This document shows, in pieces, positions 47,038 to 60,846 of a DNA stretch of 64,000 nt; the stretch's first letter is position 1; every line of letters starts with the position of its first letter. A program made the position numbers and the translations under genes. Below the pieces are notes generated by a model that was given only the letters and a program-made list of their open reading frames with translations, did not search any database and was not told where the DNA came from. Source of the stretch: Takifugu bimaculatus (taxonomy: Eukaryota; Chordata; Actinopteri; Tetraodontiformes; Tetraodontidae). The stretch is from contig CP034986.1 in NCBI GenBank assembly GCA_004026145.2, positions 628,550 to 692,549 of the forward strand. The letters run 5' to 3'.

Positions 47038-50000
47038 TCACAGTCTGTCCACGGGTGACGGAGGCTTCAGCCAGCACACGAAGCCGCGGCCTTGCGCCGA
47101 CTTGCAGTCTCTGCTCTGCCACTTGGCCCGTCTCCACACCAGCACGCACTTCTTGCGGCCCTTCGTCCTCCGCCGGGGTGGCGTCTTCCTCCAGTTGGTG
47201 TAGACGAGCGGCTCCCCTCCGACCCACTCCCACCGCCCTCGGCCCTCCCTGTCGTTTAGGCCTTTTGGAGAATGAGCAGATAAAATGAATCAGAACCTCC
47301 TGACACTCTGTAGACAACAGAAGACTCTGACACCCACCGATCCAGAAGGGTTTCCTCCCACTGAAGTCCCACAGCCAGTCCATGTCCACTTTAGACCGAA
47401 CACTGGACAGAGTGCCTTTGTACCTGCAGCCACACAGACACGAGGACAGGTTACTTCCTGTTCACCTCCCAACACCGGACGTGCGTTAGCCTCCTCTGTA
47501 CCTCTCCCTGCAGGATCGGTTGGCTTCGCTCCACGTGACCTTGTTCTCAGCAATCAGGATGTAACAGCGGCCACCATGAAAGGTCCAGCCGCGGGGACAC
47601 GTCTGAGCGCTTACCATCTGAGGTTTTAGCAGCAAATTGAGAGAAAATGCAAATGTCGTCAAATGGTGTCGATTGTCGCCATGAATCGTGACTGAGTGGT
47701 GTCATCGGCGTACGCTGAGATGTGGCTGGGGGTTTGACTCAGTCCTGTGATAAAACTCTGATAAAAAGATTTCCACCTGATCAGTGGGGGTCCAGGGTTT
47801 CCAGGAGACACCGTTGCAGTGGAGCAGCTGGTTGGTGCTCTGGTTTAAATGGAGCAGTCCCATTAGTTCTGGGGTACAGGGCTTTGGGATGGAACGTTCA
47901 GCTGCAACCTGAGGCTCCTTCAAAGTTCAGAAATGATTTACAGTCAGAGTTCCACCATAAAAACCGACTCAGTGCAGAGAGAATGTTACCTTTGTACTGC
48001 CACGTCCTTCAGGTTTCAACGTCTTCTCACGATTCTTAGACTTTGGTGCTGGTGCCCGCTGCTCCACCCCCCTGCTGACCACATGGATGTTTGCCTTCCT
48101 GCCCTTCCTTGAAGGTGACGTGTCATCTTCGACCTGCAGTTGCATGATCCCATGATACTGGAGGTGAAGAAATGCAAAATTTGTTAAGTTAAAAAAAAAA
48201 ACCAGCTTTTTTAAGAGGTCCACAGATGTCGGCTCACCGTGAAGACGACGTCTGTCCCATTGTGAAAAACTGATGAAGGGGCGACCTGCCGGATGAAACG
48301 ACTCTTGTTTTTTAGATTCCAGCATCAGAATAATCTGGATGATCACATCCATGATGAAAACACAATCCTGCCCTCATCTATCAAAACAGACACTTACAAC
48401 TTTTGGGTTGCCGATAACTCTGACTTTGTTTCCAGTAACATCCCCCGACGGCCTGGAGATGCTGTCCCCACGGCTCCAGATGACTGAATCAGTGCCAAGA
48501 GGCAGCTTCTCCAGTTGAATAGACCCATGTTGGGGGTAAAAGTCTGATGGAATCTCTTTTCCTCCGAGAACCGGTGCGTGCTGACCATGGTTCGGCCGGC
48601 AACCTCCTGTAGTAGACATGGTTTCACAGGCATCAGTCCCTGTATGTGGTGAAGGTTTTAAACCCGCCCGGTTCTGCCCAGCAAGGCCAGACCAAAGACG
48701 TCTTTACCTCCAGTCCCGCTGCCGGATCTCCTGATAGTCACTTGAGCCTTGCTGTTGCTGCCGACCACTGTGCCTTCAGGGGAGGTCAGCAGCACTTCAA
48801 AAATCTCCTCGGCTTCCTCAAGATTATCCTGAATAATCTGTATTTGCCAGCTCCTCTGTGACACCCCTGTACAAACGGAGGTCTTTTATTTGTGTGAAAG
48901 ATCCAGTGCAGTGCTCCTGTGTTTTTGTGATGTGTTAATATTTTCAATATCATTGAGTACAAACCTGGATCAAACTGGATTAGTGAAGAGGGATTAGGGA
49001 GGTAATCTCTCCCTGCAGTCGCTGTCACCTCCTCTACCTGCGGGGAAGAACAAGGATGTAGATTTTTAAAGATAAGTCTTGACAGTTTTGAAATGACCTG
49101 CTGACCTTGACGGTGATGTATGAGGATTCTGCCAGGTTTCCTTTTCGGACGATATCCAGCGAGACGCTTCCTTGTTCCTCACACACAAAGTAAGTTTGGA
49201 GGGAAAGTTCCACAGAGGACCAGCTAAATTCAAGTCTGTGAGAGAAGTTGGATCCTAGTGAACACTCAGTGGTGCTTTCACCCTTCCATGAAAAAGAAAA
49301 TCATTGTTGTTGCTGCACCTACAAATGAGAGGGTCCCGTGTTCCCCAAAGTGTCTGAGACCTGGAACTCCAGGCTGTCAGACAGAGACTGCTTGTCTGGG
49401 TTGATGACGTAAACAATGGTCCTCTTGCTCAGCTCCAGCTGCGAGAACCTCTGTGGTACAAAACCACCTTCAGGATCAGAGGGAACAGAATCAGTAGGAC
49501 ATAGCTAATCGATGGTTCCTCACAACAGCGATATCCTTTTTACCCAAAAGGTAGTCTAGAGGTTGGAGGTGGACCAACCTGTGGTAATGTTCTCAAGGTA
49601 ACCAAAGTATGGCTGACGAGTGATGCAGAACATCAGCTGCTCGTCTCTGCTGCCGCTGTCCTGGGCCTTCAGCTCGTGGGCCGACAAGAAGATCCCATGC
49701 CGTCCGTCACCTAAAGGCTCGGCTTTCCACAGAGGAAGCAGTTTCACAACATCAGGAGCCCGCGTATCCAGAGGCTGGATCTGAAGTTTTGATTTAAATG
49801 GAAAGAGAGATGTCATTTGTGACTGAAGGGACTCAGGTGAAGCCGAATGTTTATTTAGATTCAAATGGAAGTGAAATGAATGGATTTTTTAGAACACACG
49901 CTGGTACCTGAATGGTGAAGAACACAGCTGCTGTTTGCAGACGCCCGTCCAGCAGGAAGCCCCGAGCAGAGCTGTCAGAGGCGGTAAAGCCAAACCGGTC

Positions 50001-53000
50001 GATCTGCGATGGCCCCCCATCATGTTTGTATGTGACCTCCATCCCCTGTATGTTCTTCTGCGTGAAGTTTGAGCCAGAGGTCAGGGCGACACCATTTAAC
50101 AGCAGCTTCCCATACTGTGGAGGCTGGATGAGGGCAAAGGTCAGGGCCTCAGGGGGGGTGTCTGGGTCAGACAGGGCCAGGGACTCTGGACCCAGGATGA
50201 CGGTGGTGCCCTGGGGTACTGAGAGGCCTCTATTGGCAGTCAGTGATGGCAAGATGCGATCCACCATCTCCACAGAAATCTCAAAACTTCCGTTCCGGCT
50301 CATCTGACCATTGCTGACAACAAACCTAAAGAGATATCCAAAAGCTGACAGGTGCATTTACCTCTCTCGACAAGGATTAGATTACAGATATGTCAATTCT
50401 ATTCCAGTGTTGCTCATTGTTTATGGGATGTGGATGAGTTTCCTCAACTATGATGCACAGGTGTTTGAAAGGAAGGGTTCAGGTGTGTTGATGTAGCCAA
50501 AGGAGACATACGTCATCATATTTAGTTTTAACATAAAATTTAACAGGCTTTTTGAGCGACATTAAAACATAAAAGATGAATAAACTCTGGGGGCTTGATG
50601 TCAATATTAAAATATTGTTTCATTTTTCTTTTTTAGTTTGTATGTTGGTAGGTTTCCACTCTATTAAACAGAAGATATTTACACATTTAAACCATATCAA
50701 AACACTGAGCTGAGGTCACGCGCATCAGGAAAGTTGCTTGTTGAGCCAGTTTGGAGCACCATCCCATTATCAACTGTGTGAATTCTCACATGTGTGGAGG
50801 TCCACATGATGAAATCAGACTCACTGAAAGTGTTCTCTCGGTGAGCCGCCGCGGTTGTCGTGGGTGTAGGCTACATGGTTGGCTGCTACATCGAGCTGGC
50901 TGAAGGTGGAGATGGCCACTCCTGGATGTGTGATGTACTCTATGTGTCCGTGAGAGGGAGGGGTGGTGACCACGTAGAGAAGCTCTTCAGGTTTGTCGCT
51001 ACCATCTGTAGCCAGCAGCACATCTGTGGTGAGGACCACACGATCTCCACGGCTAACCTTCACAGGCTTCACAAAGATGGAGATGATTCCTAAAGATCAC
51101 GGAGGAGAACGATAAATGCAACGTTACATCTGGAGCTGTAACTATACATAACAATTATGAGAAGAACATCTGTTGAGGTCGGGTACCCTTCTCCAGCTCT
51201 TTGATGGAGATGTAGAAATGCTGTGGGGGTGACTGGTTTTTCCCATCAAACAAGCAGAAGACAAAGAAGTCTAGGGCTTTAGTGTCATCTGCTCCTGTGT
51301 GCACGTAGCGCAGAAGGTTCATATTCACCCCCTCCTGGCTGCAGTTGCTCCCCACTCTGAGGGTCACCCAGTCCTGAGCTTCCTGAAGGACAAAACCAGA
51401 GTTCATCTCGGCTTAATGTCATAGCATGTCAGTTTTGAGGCTCAGCCACGACCTTCAGCTGCAGGACTCCTTGTTTAGGAACACTCTGGATCATGTAAAT
51501 GACATCAGTGGAGAAAGTATCAGCATCCTGTGCCAGGAGGACAACACTTGAAATTAACCTGGTTTCTCCTGGCTCCACCTCCAGTCCGTTGTTCCTGGAG
51601 GGCAGAAGACCAGGCTGACTCGCGATGACGTTAAAATCTCTTCACTTCTCTCAGACTTGTCTAAGGTTCTTACCTCACAAGTTGAGGCTTCTCATCATTG
51701 ACTGGCTCCACTCTGACCATCACTTCTCTGTCCAGTTGATGCCGGCCGTCAGTCAATTGCAGGATGAAACTGTCTTCCATGTTCTCTGAGTCATCGTGCA
51801 CATACATCACATCCATACCTGAAAGCCAAAAAATCCTCTGACCGACTGCTCCTCAACTCGAGGCCTTATTAACATTAGCCAGTGTACCGTTTTGCAGATC
51901 CTGGAGTGTAAAGTCGGCTATGGGCGCCTCCCTTCTCTTGGTATTCAGCCTGTCTGCACTGTAGCTGACGATGCTGCCATGTTTTGGAGCTTTGAGCACA
52001 CTGAACTGAAGCTTGTTCTCAGGCACATCCAGATCCATCACTTGTAAAATGGACAGATCCAGTTGCTTCTTCTCTCCTTCTTCAACCTCATCACAGAGAC
52101 ACAGATGAGCGCGGGCCTGACAGCATACCTTTCTTCTCTCGGAAAAGGCAGACTTACTGTGATGTTGTGAGCCACAAACTCTGGGATCTCGTCGTTGGTT
52201 GGTTTGATGATGATGTAGAAGGGAACGTGAGCAGAGGTGCGTTGGCCGTCTGACACATAGAGTTTAAACTGGTCAGCTGTGGGCTCCACCCTCTGGTGTC
52301 GGGACTGGACGTAGTTCACATGGCCATTAATGATGTCTCTGTATGAGAATGAAGCTGGTAAAGAGAACATATGATCATGTCATTGCTCACATGAGGGTTG
52401 TGTACAGGTATTTGCATGGTACTTACCTATACTGATGCCTGTGTTGCTCTTCTCAAAGCCGGGACTGGGAAGGACATTTTCTATGTAGCCAAATTGGGGT
52501 GGATAAGTCAGGCTGACCACCAGCTTGTCCAGGGCGGTGTCCACATCAGAGGCCCTCAGATGTGAAGCGGTTATCGGAGCGACCCCACCCTCTTCAACAC
52601 TGAAGACCTCACCTACAGACAAAGTCATGTGACCAAGGCAGCTACAGTACAGCCATCAATAGATTCTGCAGTAACGAGTTAAACGTAAAAACTCGCCTGC
52701 TGTGAGCGACGGCGGCTGACTGTCCACTGGAAAGACGGTGACGTGCAGGTCATATACTGGCAGACTGTTCCTCAGCTCAGCCCTCTTTCTGCTCTCAGCT
52801 GTGACTCCTCCACTTCCTGATTCTTCATCGGAAATGACAAAGGTGATGGTGTCATGGCGGGGCGTTAGTCCGATCTCCTGACCTACAAGCAGAGGCTGGC
52901 TTTAGTGTGAAGCAAACAGGTGGCATCACACAGTGGACTCACCCATGTGTTTGTAGGAGATAATTCCCGCAGCAACATCAGCCTGAACTGAAGCGGTCCA

Positions 53001-56000
53001 CGATGCTGTCCTTGCGGAGCACCACGCCGTGATGGGGTTGCCGAGCGATGAGGAAGAGCAGGCTGCTGTTGACAGTATCGGCATCAGTGGCATAAAGGTA
53101 ATTCGGTAGTGATGAGTATCTCCTGTCCCTCTGGACAACTGAGGACAGGTTTGAGACCAGGAGCGACCACTGGAACCTCATCATTGATGGGATTCACCTA
53201 GAAAAGGACCCATAGTCAGGACCATAATGATTCAGCTTGTGAAGACCAAAAGGAGAGAAGTTACCTTCACTTTGAGGATGAATGTGATTGAGTTTGTGCC
53301 GTCTGTTGCTATGAATTCAATGTTGTCCTCCAGAGTTTCTGAGCCATCATGACTGTACCTGAAAATAGATGAAACATTCAGTGAAATGATGGCGATCATC
53401 TAGTTTATATTAATATGCTTAGATATTGTAAAGATAATTTTATTCTATATGTTATTTAATATTTCTAAGTGAGTGAAGCAGCACATCTGACCTCATTTTA
53501 AGGCTTTTCAAGTCTTTCACAGTGAAGAAACCTCCATTTTCTAATGGGAGGGGACCTATCCTCAGGGACCCATGTTGTGGGCCTGTCTTTAGCTGCACCT
53601 GCAGGACTTCTTCTCTGGAGTCCATATCTGAGAGCAGCAGGTTCTGAGAGCTGAGTGGGCTCTCTCTTCCCTCATCTACAATCAGGGCATGGGTGACAAC
53701 CTGAAACAGGAAACGCCCAGGAAATTTCTGACACTGACTCCTCTGCCTCCACAAACTGATCCCAGTGATCTGATCGGACCTGCGGGGGCTGGTTGTCCAC
53801 TGGCATCACAGTGATGTTGAAGCAGATCCCAGTCACAGTTCTGCCCAGGTGGTTGGTTACAGATAGAATCATCTGGATGTGCTGCGGGTTGGGACCGATG
53901 TCCAGAATCGGAGGCATGTAGGCCACTTTCATGAAGTTGACTGCATGCTGGAAACAACAAAATTACTGTGAATTTCACACTCTATGTTCTAATCATTAAC
54001 AGATTATGAACAGAATCATGTACTTTTATACATGTAAATAAATTTACTCCCCTAAAATGATCTGTTTTCTTTTCTTTCCTTCACTACCTGTGTAAATAGT
54101 CTTAGCACTGGCGCAGTCGGGTCTTTGTGGAATTTTGGGATGCTATCGACTAGAAACAATCTTCCAGCATCGGAGCTGTGGCTGCTGAAGACCATATATA
54201 TATATTCATTCATCTTTCACATCATTAATTTTCTCTATCTTCTAGAGTCAGAGGGGGAACACTAACCTGTGAGAGCTGCTGTAGAACGGTGGGCTAGTTA
54301 CTGTGTAGGTGAGCTCACTGTCTGGAGATTCCTCATCTACAAACTGGAGCTCTTGTCGTGTGATGTGAACTACGTCTGTTTCCCTGATGACCAGACAGCG
54401 GCTGGAGCCAGGAGCTTCTTTGGGTGGTTGGTCGGGAACAGGTTCTATGTACACCATCACCACCTGCAAACCAGAGCACCATCATGGACCACTTTCACAG
54501 CTGGGCTGCTTATAATGAGATGAGACATTTCCCAACTAGAAGATCAATATCTCCAGGATCAGTGGTCAATAACAGGAGCTGGAACTGAAGTTTTACCCAC
54601 CTGTGACTCAGAGAAGTTGGGTGGGTCATGGAAGTCTGACAGCACCACTTCGAAAGAGTCATCAAACACCTCATTTCCAAGGTGGCGATAGTAGATGATG
54701 GACTGAAACAGGTCCTTCTGTAGGAACTGGCTAACCGGATACCCTGGATTAAACAATCAGAAATAAGAAAATATTTTTTTTTAAAAAAGTCTCTAATGAA
54801 GATGGCTGAGTCCTCACCTGTGAGTCCAGGTCCTGGAACTTTCATGATTTCTCCAGCCTGCTGGGGGCCGTGTGATGTTGAAGAGAATGTAGTCATCGCT
54901 GGAGTCCATGTCGGAGGCTTGGAGGGTGGAGCCTCTCAGCAGCACCGTCTGGCCCTCAGACACCTCCAGCAGCATGTTGGTGATCAGGAACGGGGGACTG
55001 TCATCCTTGGGTAGAACCTTAATGGGGAATTTGTGTCGGGTCTGATGCTGGCCGTCACTGATGCGGAAGATTATGAAGTCCTTGGTGGTGTCACTGTCAT
55101 CATGGTGATAGCGGACGACGCCTGCTTTGATGTCGCTGACCGTGAACATGAAGCCCTTTCCACCTGTAACACGGATTTACTGATATATTAGATTGCCTCA
55201 TTCTGTGGCTGGACAAAAAGGTCAGATCTCAGATGAGGAGCTGCAGCTGGACCTCTGACAGTGAGACGTCCGTGCTGAAGCCCGTCCAGAGTGATGAGAC
55301 GGACGGCGTTCAGGTTGTCGTTGTCCACGATCTGCAGCTGCTCCCACGTTATCGGCCGGGACTGACCCTCCAGCAGACTCAGACCTCGGTGACCAAAACA
55401 ATTACCCATAGTTTCGGTTTGTAGAACCCTTCCCCTCACCCAAATGTAGTCGACTGCATTCGAAACAAGTCTGTGTGCTCACCCATGTTCCAGGATACTC
55501 GCGGTGCATTTGTGTCTGCGTTCCTCACAGACATATGAACCGTTATTGATGGGCTCCGCTCAAAGAAGAGGTCGTGAACCTCAAACTCCACCTGCAGGAA
55601 GAAACCACAGGTATCAGACGGAACGAGAGTTCTGGAGGAAATATCAGGGGTTGGGGGGGCTACCTCATAATTCTGCCGTTGGCTGTGTGAGGAGTTTGGA
55701 GGTTGATAGCCAATGAGCATGTCATTCAGGTCGAGCCAGGTGAAAGAGGAGACTGGACGAGTGTGGTCAGAAAGGTGGGTGATGAATCCATGGGTGGGGG
55801 CGTTTGGTGATGTTGAAGACTAAGAGCTGTTGGGGAGTCTCCTCATCTTCAGCATCTACTGTAGCCGTGGAGAGCGGCGTGAGGATAAACTGGTCCACCT
55901 CTAGGATGAACATGGACATGAAGGATGGTTTTGGAGGCTGGTTGGGCATGGCGCTGACTATCTGCACTGGAATCCACACCTGTTCAGACTGGAGACAGAA

Positions 56001-57343
56001 CACAAAACCATTTACTAGTGCGACAGATTGTTGATTTCACTGTCAACATGCCGCTGGAGCAGCCAAGCTACCCTGTAAATGCTGCCACTGCGCACGTCCT
56101 TGAGCTCCAGCTTGATGGTGATGTAGTCTTTGTCTGGAGAGGGAGGGTCTGTGTGCTGGTACCTCAGGCCCATCATTAGGAACTGATCACATGGGATCTT
56201 GGTGAACTTGACGAGCTTCAGACCCTTCAGGCAGTCTTCTGATCTACACATGGCCCTGGCTTTATTATCTGTAGGACAACCAGAGATCAAGGCGTCCGAG
56301 TTATGTATGTCCTGTTAGGTAGAAGACATCAGTGGCTAATCCATTTTTAGGTAATTAAAACAATCACAGAAATGTATTTTTATTTGGAAACTTGGAAAAG
56401 TATCAATTATTTGCCTGAAACTACATATGTGGACCAGAGCAACAGATCACCTAGCTGCTGGCGCAGGGGGACAAAGCTCTCTGGCTCGTCCCCTCTCTTG
56501 GTAGCTTCCTCTGGCTCGCCGGTCACCAGTTGTCCGTGAGCTGGAAAGTGGGTGTCCTGGCTGCTTAAAAGAATGCTGCACTGTAAACTGGATCTCTTCT
56601 CGTAGTGGAACGACACTACGTTACCATCCACAGCATCAGAGAGGCTATAGAACTCAGGAACCTTCAGGGGCTTTGGCCCCAGCTTTATGATGCTGCAGTC
56701 AGGCTGGACAATGTCCACATGGATGGAAAACACCTCCATGTGTGTCTCCGTCTCAGTGAACCTGGACAAACATGGTATCATTCATACTGTCACCATAGAG
56801 ACAGGGACATAAACTCCTCTGAACGTACCTATACAGTCTGAGTTGGACAGTGTCCTCCTGTAACAGCGGGCAGCCATTATGGACATACTTGACCTCATCT
56901 GAGAGATAATGACAGTCAAACACCTGCAGAAGAAAGGAAGAAAGATCTGTGACCCACCACAAGACACAGAACCAGATCGGACTGGTTGACTGTCCACCAG
57001 AACAAAAGGAACCACGTTCAATTGTGATCCACTGTCCGACAGAACACTAGAATCAGATCCAACTGTGATCGCTACGAGACTCTTTGAAGGACGCCTGCTC
57101 CGTCACCTGAGGCAGGAGTTTCCCGACTCTCTGAGTGATGGGCTCGTTCAGCACCACCTCCAGCTTGCAGGCATCCTTCTGACGGGGAATGTTGAACTGC
57201 AGGTCGCCCTCCTGCAGGAACGCCGTCTGCCCTCGTTTGACCTTCAGACCCTTGTTAACTTTCAGCAGAGACGTGTGTGATGAGCTGCCCAGTCCCAACA
57301 GGACCACCGGGAATAAGGTCCAGATCAGTCTTTGTGGAGCCAT
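47038..57343 (-). CDS. frem1: FRAS1-related extracellular matrix protein 1
   Basis: FREM1 is a secreted basement-membrane protein working with FRAS1 and FREM2 in skin and fin-fold adhesion. About 36 exons were read. First exon: 57343-57107, signal peptide MAPQRLIWTLFPVVLLGLG. Then 56923-56829, 56761-56451, 56311-56072, 55979-55664, 55591-55483, 55384-55253, 55163-54818, 54743-54601, 54463-54267, 54184-54088, 53947-53780, 53700-53492, 53358-53265, 53197-52943, 52882-52697, 52612-52427, 52354-52158, 52040-51888, 51818-51674, 51594-51453, 51382-51187, 51089-50825, 50325-49908, 49780-49579, 49467-49323, 49254-49106, 49037-48965, 48866-48708, 48606-48398, 48303-48238, 48157-47991, 47917-47777, 47602-47502, 47423-47338, 47261-47038. 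The total is near 2,185 codons (human 2,179). Serial CSPG repeats are followed by a Calx-beta domain (49254-48708) and a C-terminal C-type lectin fold from CPRGWTFHGGRCY to GRGFVCWLK. Frame breaks near 55797, 54862, 53101 and 52987 look like extra bases. Whether it is the a or b copy is undetermined. Confidence 0.93.
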
Positions 57344-57655
57344 CACCAGTCAGTGGGCCACGTACTCCAGAGCTACTTCCAAGAGTGGCCTTTAGAACAG
57401 AGGAAAACCTGTTTGAGTAGAATTTACTTTAGACAAACGTGTCAGAGTTCTTACAGGAACCCACAGCTGGATCCCCAACAACCGGTCATATAGTAGGGGG
57501 AAACCTTGACCAGACCCAGGCTCATTTGAGACCCTACTGCTTTTAGACAGATGGAAAAAAGAGGGGGGGGGGGGAAATGAAACAGGAAAGAGGAGAATAA
57601 TAGACACAAATATATTAACTACAGAGAGATTGGGTTTAGTTTGGAGGTTCTATAG

Positions 57656-57760
<105 letters not shown>

Positions 57761-59125
57761 ACACTTATATTATGTACTATTATATAGTATATTTGAATTA
57801 ACTCGTGCCTTAGTTTTTTGTTGAAACGCTAAAATACATTTATCACAAACCAGTTAGAGACAACAAAAAACAACTGACAGGAACAATTCCAAGCAGCAAC
57901 AACCTCACAAACAGCAACAGTCTGTCAGGCAACAACCTGCTTTTTAGTTGCTTTTGTAATTATCTGACAGAAGGCAGCAACAATCAGGCAGCTTCTGTCC
58001 CTCTGGAAGTTTGTCTGTTCTCATTCATTAGCCGACACTATTAGCATTTAGCCTAGCATCACAAACACTGAGGACAAGTGGTGGGGTTTAGAACATTCCA
58101 TCAACACTTCAGTTCTTCTGATCTCCCAGTAAAGATCTCCCAGAAAAAGCAGTTGCACAGTGAAGCACCTTGTAATCATCATCTGGGGGAACAAGTCGAA
58201 GCTCGTCTTGTGTGGGCATCGCCGGGAAGATCATGTTCAAGTCCTCAAATTAAACTTGACTTGAGATGTTCTGAGTAGGCTCGGACCTAAAGGTCCTAAT
58301 TACAGGAATGTCAAAGGTCACACAAATATTTGGAGTGTGAGGTGTTAGTATGTGTGACATTTTGACTTGAGGTTTTTAACCTGCGACCTTAGATGATTAG
58401 AGTCAACATTATTGGGTTCTAAACTCCTGGGTGTCTTCCAGGTCAGAGACTTGTTTTTGTTCCTGTAATTAAGGCTACAAGTTCCTCTGTAGGTCTTAGC
58501 TTTGAGCATGCTAGCAGACAGTTTCTTTTCCTCTCTGTATTTTTTCATTTAGTCTGTTTCTTTTGTCTCCCTGTCATTGTCTCCCCACTGACCGAGTTGG
58601 AGCAACATGTTTTATACCAGCCCTCCAACTCCTTATCACTGAACCCTAAAAAGGAAAACATTTCCGATTCTCCTCATGAAATTCTGATCTTTAGGAATCG
58701 ATTATCTGGACAGTAGTGGAAAGACAACTGAAGATGAGACAAGTCAAACGGCTGTGATTTCAGTTCAAACGCCACATTGTTCGCCACATTTAAGCATGTT
58801 TGGGAGAAAACATGCTTAAATGTAGAGAAACATGGCAGCTAAATGTATATTTGGAGTCTCTTGGTGGAAGTTTCCAGCTGCTCAGAAGGAAATCCTCTTT
58901 GTTTGTTCTGGGGAGGGGGTCTGACCTGTTCCTGACCGGATCTGCTCTGATGAAAAAGACAACTGTCATCACTCCCATAAGCCCCCAGAAAAGCCAAGCA
59001 GTGAAAGAATGTGACGATCCACACGTTCTCCAGCAGGAACGTCTGACGCCACCATTCACAGCTTGTTCTTCTAATTTCAGTAATGACAGGTTCACTAAAC
59101 ACACACATGCACACGCCGCACACGC

Positions 59126-59127
<2 letters not shown>

Positions 59128-59211
<84 letters not shown>
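59128..59211. repeat. (CA)n microsatellite
   Basis: About 42 CA units, preceded by two short 'acacgccgc' copies. Confidence 0.95.
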
Positions 59212-59214
<3 letters not shown>

Positions 59215-59987
59215 TCAAATGTGCGGAAGAGGGGATTTATGCTGAAGTAGAAAAAGGAATCAGCATGGTGCTGCCTCCTTTAGAGGATACAAAACAAGAC
59301 AACCCCCTCCCCCCAACACCCCCAGATACCCAGAACAGGGCCTGAGTGATTTAAGGGAAAAGGGCAAGTTGGATTCTTTTACATTCACTGCTGAAAATGC
59401 TCAAAAATACCAGTTCTATTAGCTCAAGGTCCCAACAGAAGTGGGGAACTACAGTTTTACTAACAAATGGTTAAAGCGGTACAGTTTATAGAAGAAGAAA
59501 AAGAAGAACGAGGAGGAGATAAACATGGTATTTGTGTTTGTTAAGTCCCAGCAGATCCGGGCTGACATGTTCTTACCTGATCGCTCACATCTGGCACCTC
59601 TGCTGCTCTTCACCTGCCTGCTTCTCAGCTTTCAGTGGGACTGCAGCACCAGATTCTTTCTCTCCACGGAAACTCTCCACCCACAGCCGAAAAGAGGGGG
59701 AGGAGGCAGAGGACAGGAAGGAAGGAAAGGGTCATCCTCCTGTTGCTGCTGCTTCAGGAGGGATCAGGACTGTCCCATGTGACAGAGGATGAAGCATACA
59801 TAAAGGTTCAGCAGGATGATGTCCGTTTTTGAGTTTTGCAGTGAGGTTCACTGAAGAGAAATTATTCTAGTTCTAGTTTATTCTAATTAAAGTATTAAAT
59901 TAGTACTTACACTTGTCTGAGACTGAATGAGAAGATTAAAGCAGTATTTGCTACAAACATCACAATGGTTTAAGAGCATACATGATC

Positions 59988-59988
<1 letters not shown>

Positions 59989-60054
<66 letters not shown>
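59989..60054. repeat. (AAT)n microsatellite
   Basis: Perfect trinucleotide repeat of about 22 units. Confidence 0.95.
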
Positions 60055-60056
<2 letters not shown>

Positions 60057-60846
60057 TTTGTGTTTTAAAGTGGTGAGAATGATTTTGTTATTGTTAATGG
60101 ATGAAGAATCTAACACGCCCCCCTCTGCCAGTGTGAGTAATTACACATTAATGTGTTCACCCACCACTTCCAGCCCTTGAAAATCAGTAAATAGCATTAA
60201 AAAGAGCTTTCATAGTGATATAATCACTGCACTTTACTCTTCTTTGTATGGTTAATGTGAGTTTTTTATTTTAAGCAGGAAACATTTGGCTTGAAAGTTG
60301 ACATTTATTTATAACTACAGTGATGCTAACAGTGTTGCAGTGTTGTACAGTGTTAGCATCAGCATTGGGAGGTTTCCTCGGGAACTAAACAATAATGTAT
60401 AATGGCTTAAAAAGGGTTTTCAGATCATTCTTATAAAACACTGACTCATTATTCCAGCAGTTTACTCTCTGATAGAAGTGATCACCGTTGTCCCTCTAAT
60501 ATGATCTTCCTCCTGTCATAGATTCAAAAGATTACCTAAAATATTTGAAAAATATGAAAAAACAAAACTTTGTTTTTTTCTCTGAAAGTGGTGCTCCGGG
60601 GCAGCTGAGTGGCAGCTGGTGAGCGGTACAGCGGTTCAGTCCGGTCCAGTTAGTCTGTTTATCAGAAGGAAGCCACATTCCTGAGCTGCACACGGACTCG
60701 CTCTGCTAAGTCCTGACGGCTCCCGCGGTTTCTAAAGACCTCATTGGGCACAAGAGCGGTTTCACACGCAGGCTGAGCTGAAGGCAGGAAGCTCTTCTGA
60801 CGGAAAAGCAAGGGACGACATCACAGAGGTCTTTGAGTCGTTGGCA

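Noticed and set aside
58790..59345. Long open frames on both strands around 59100
   Set aside because: They arise from the (CA)n array (Thr-His or Cys-Val repeats) and have no conserved text on either side.
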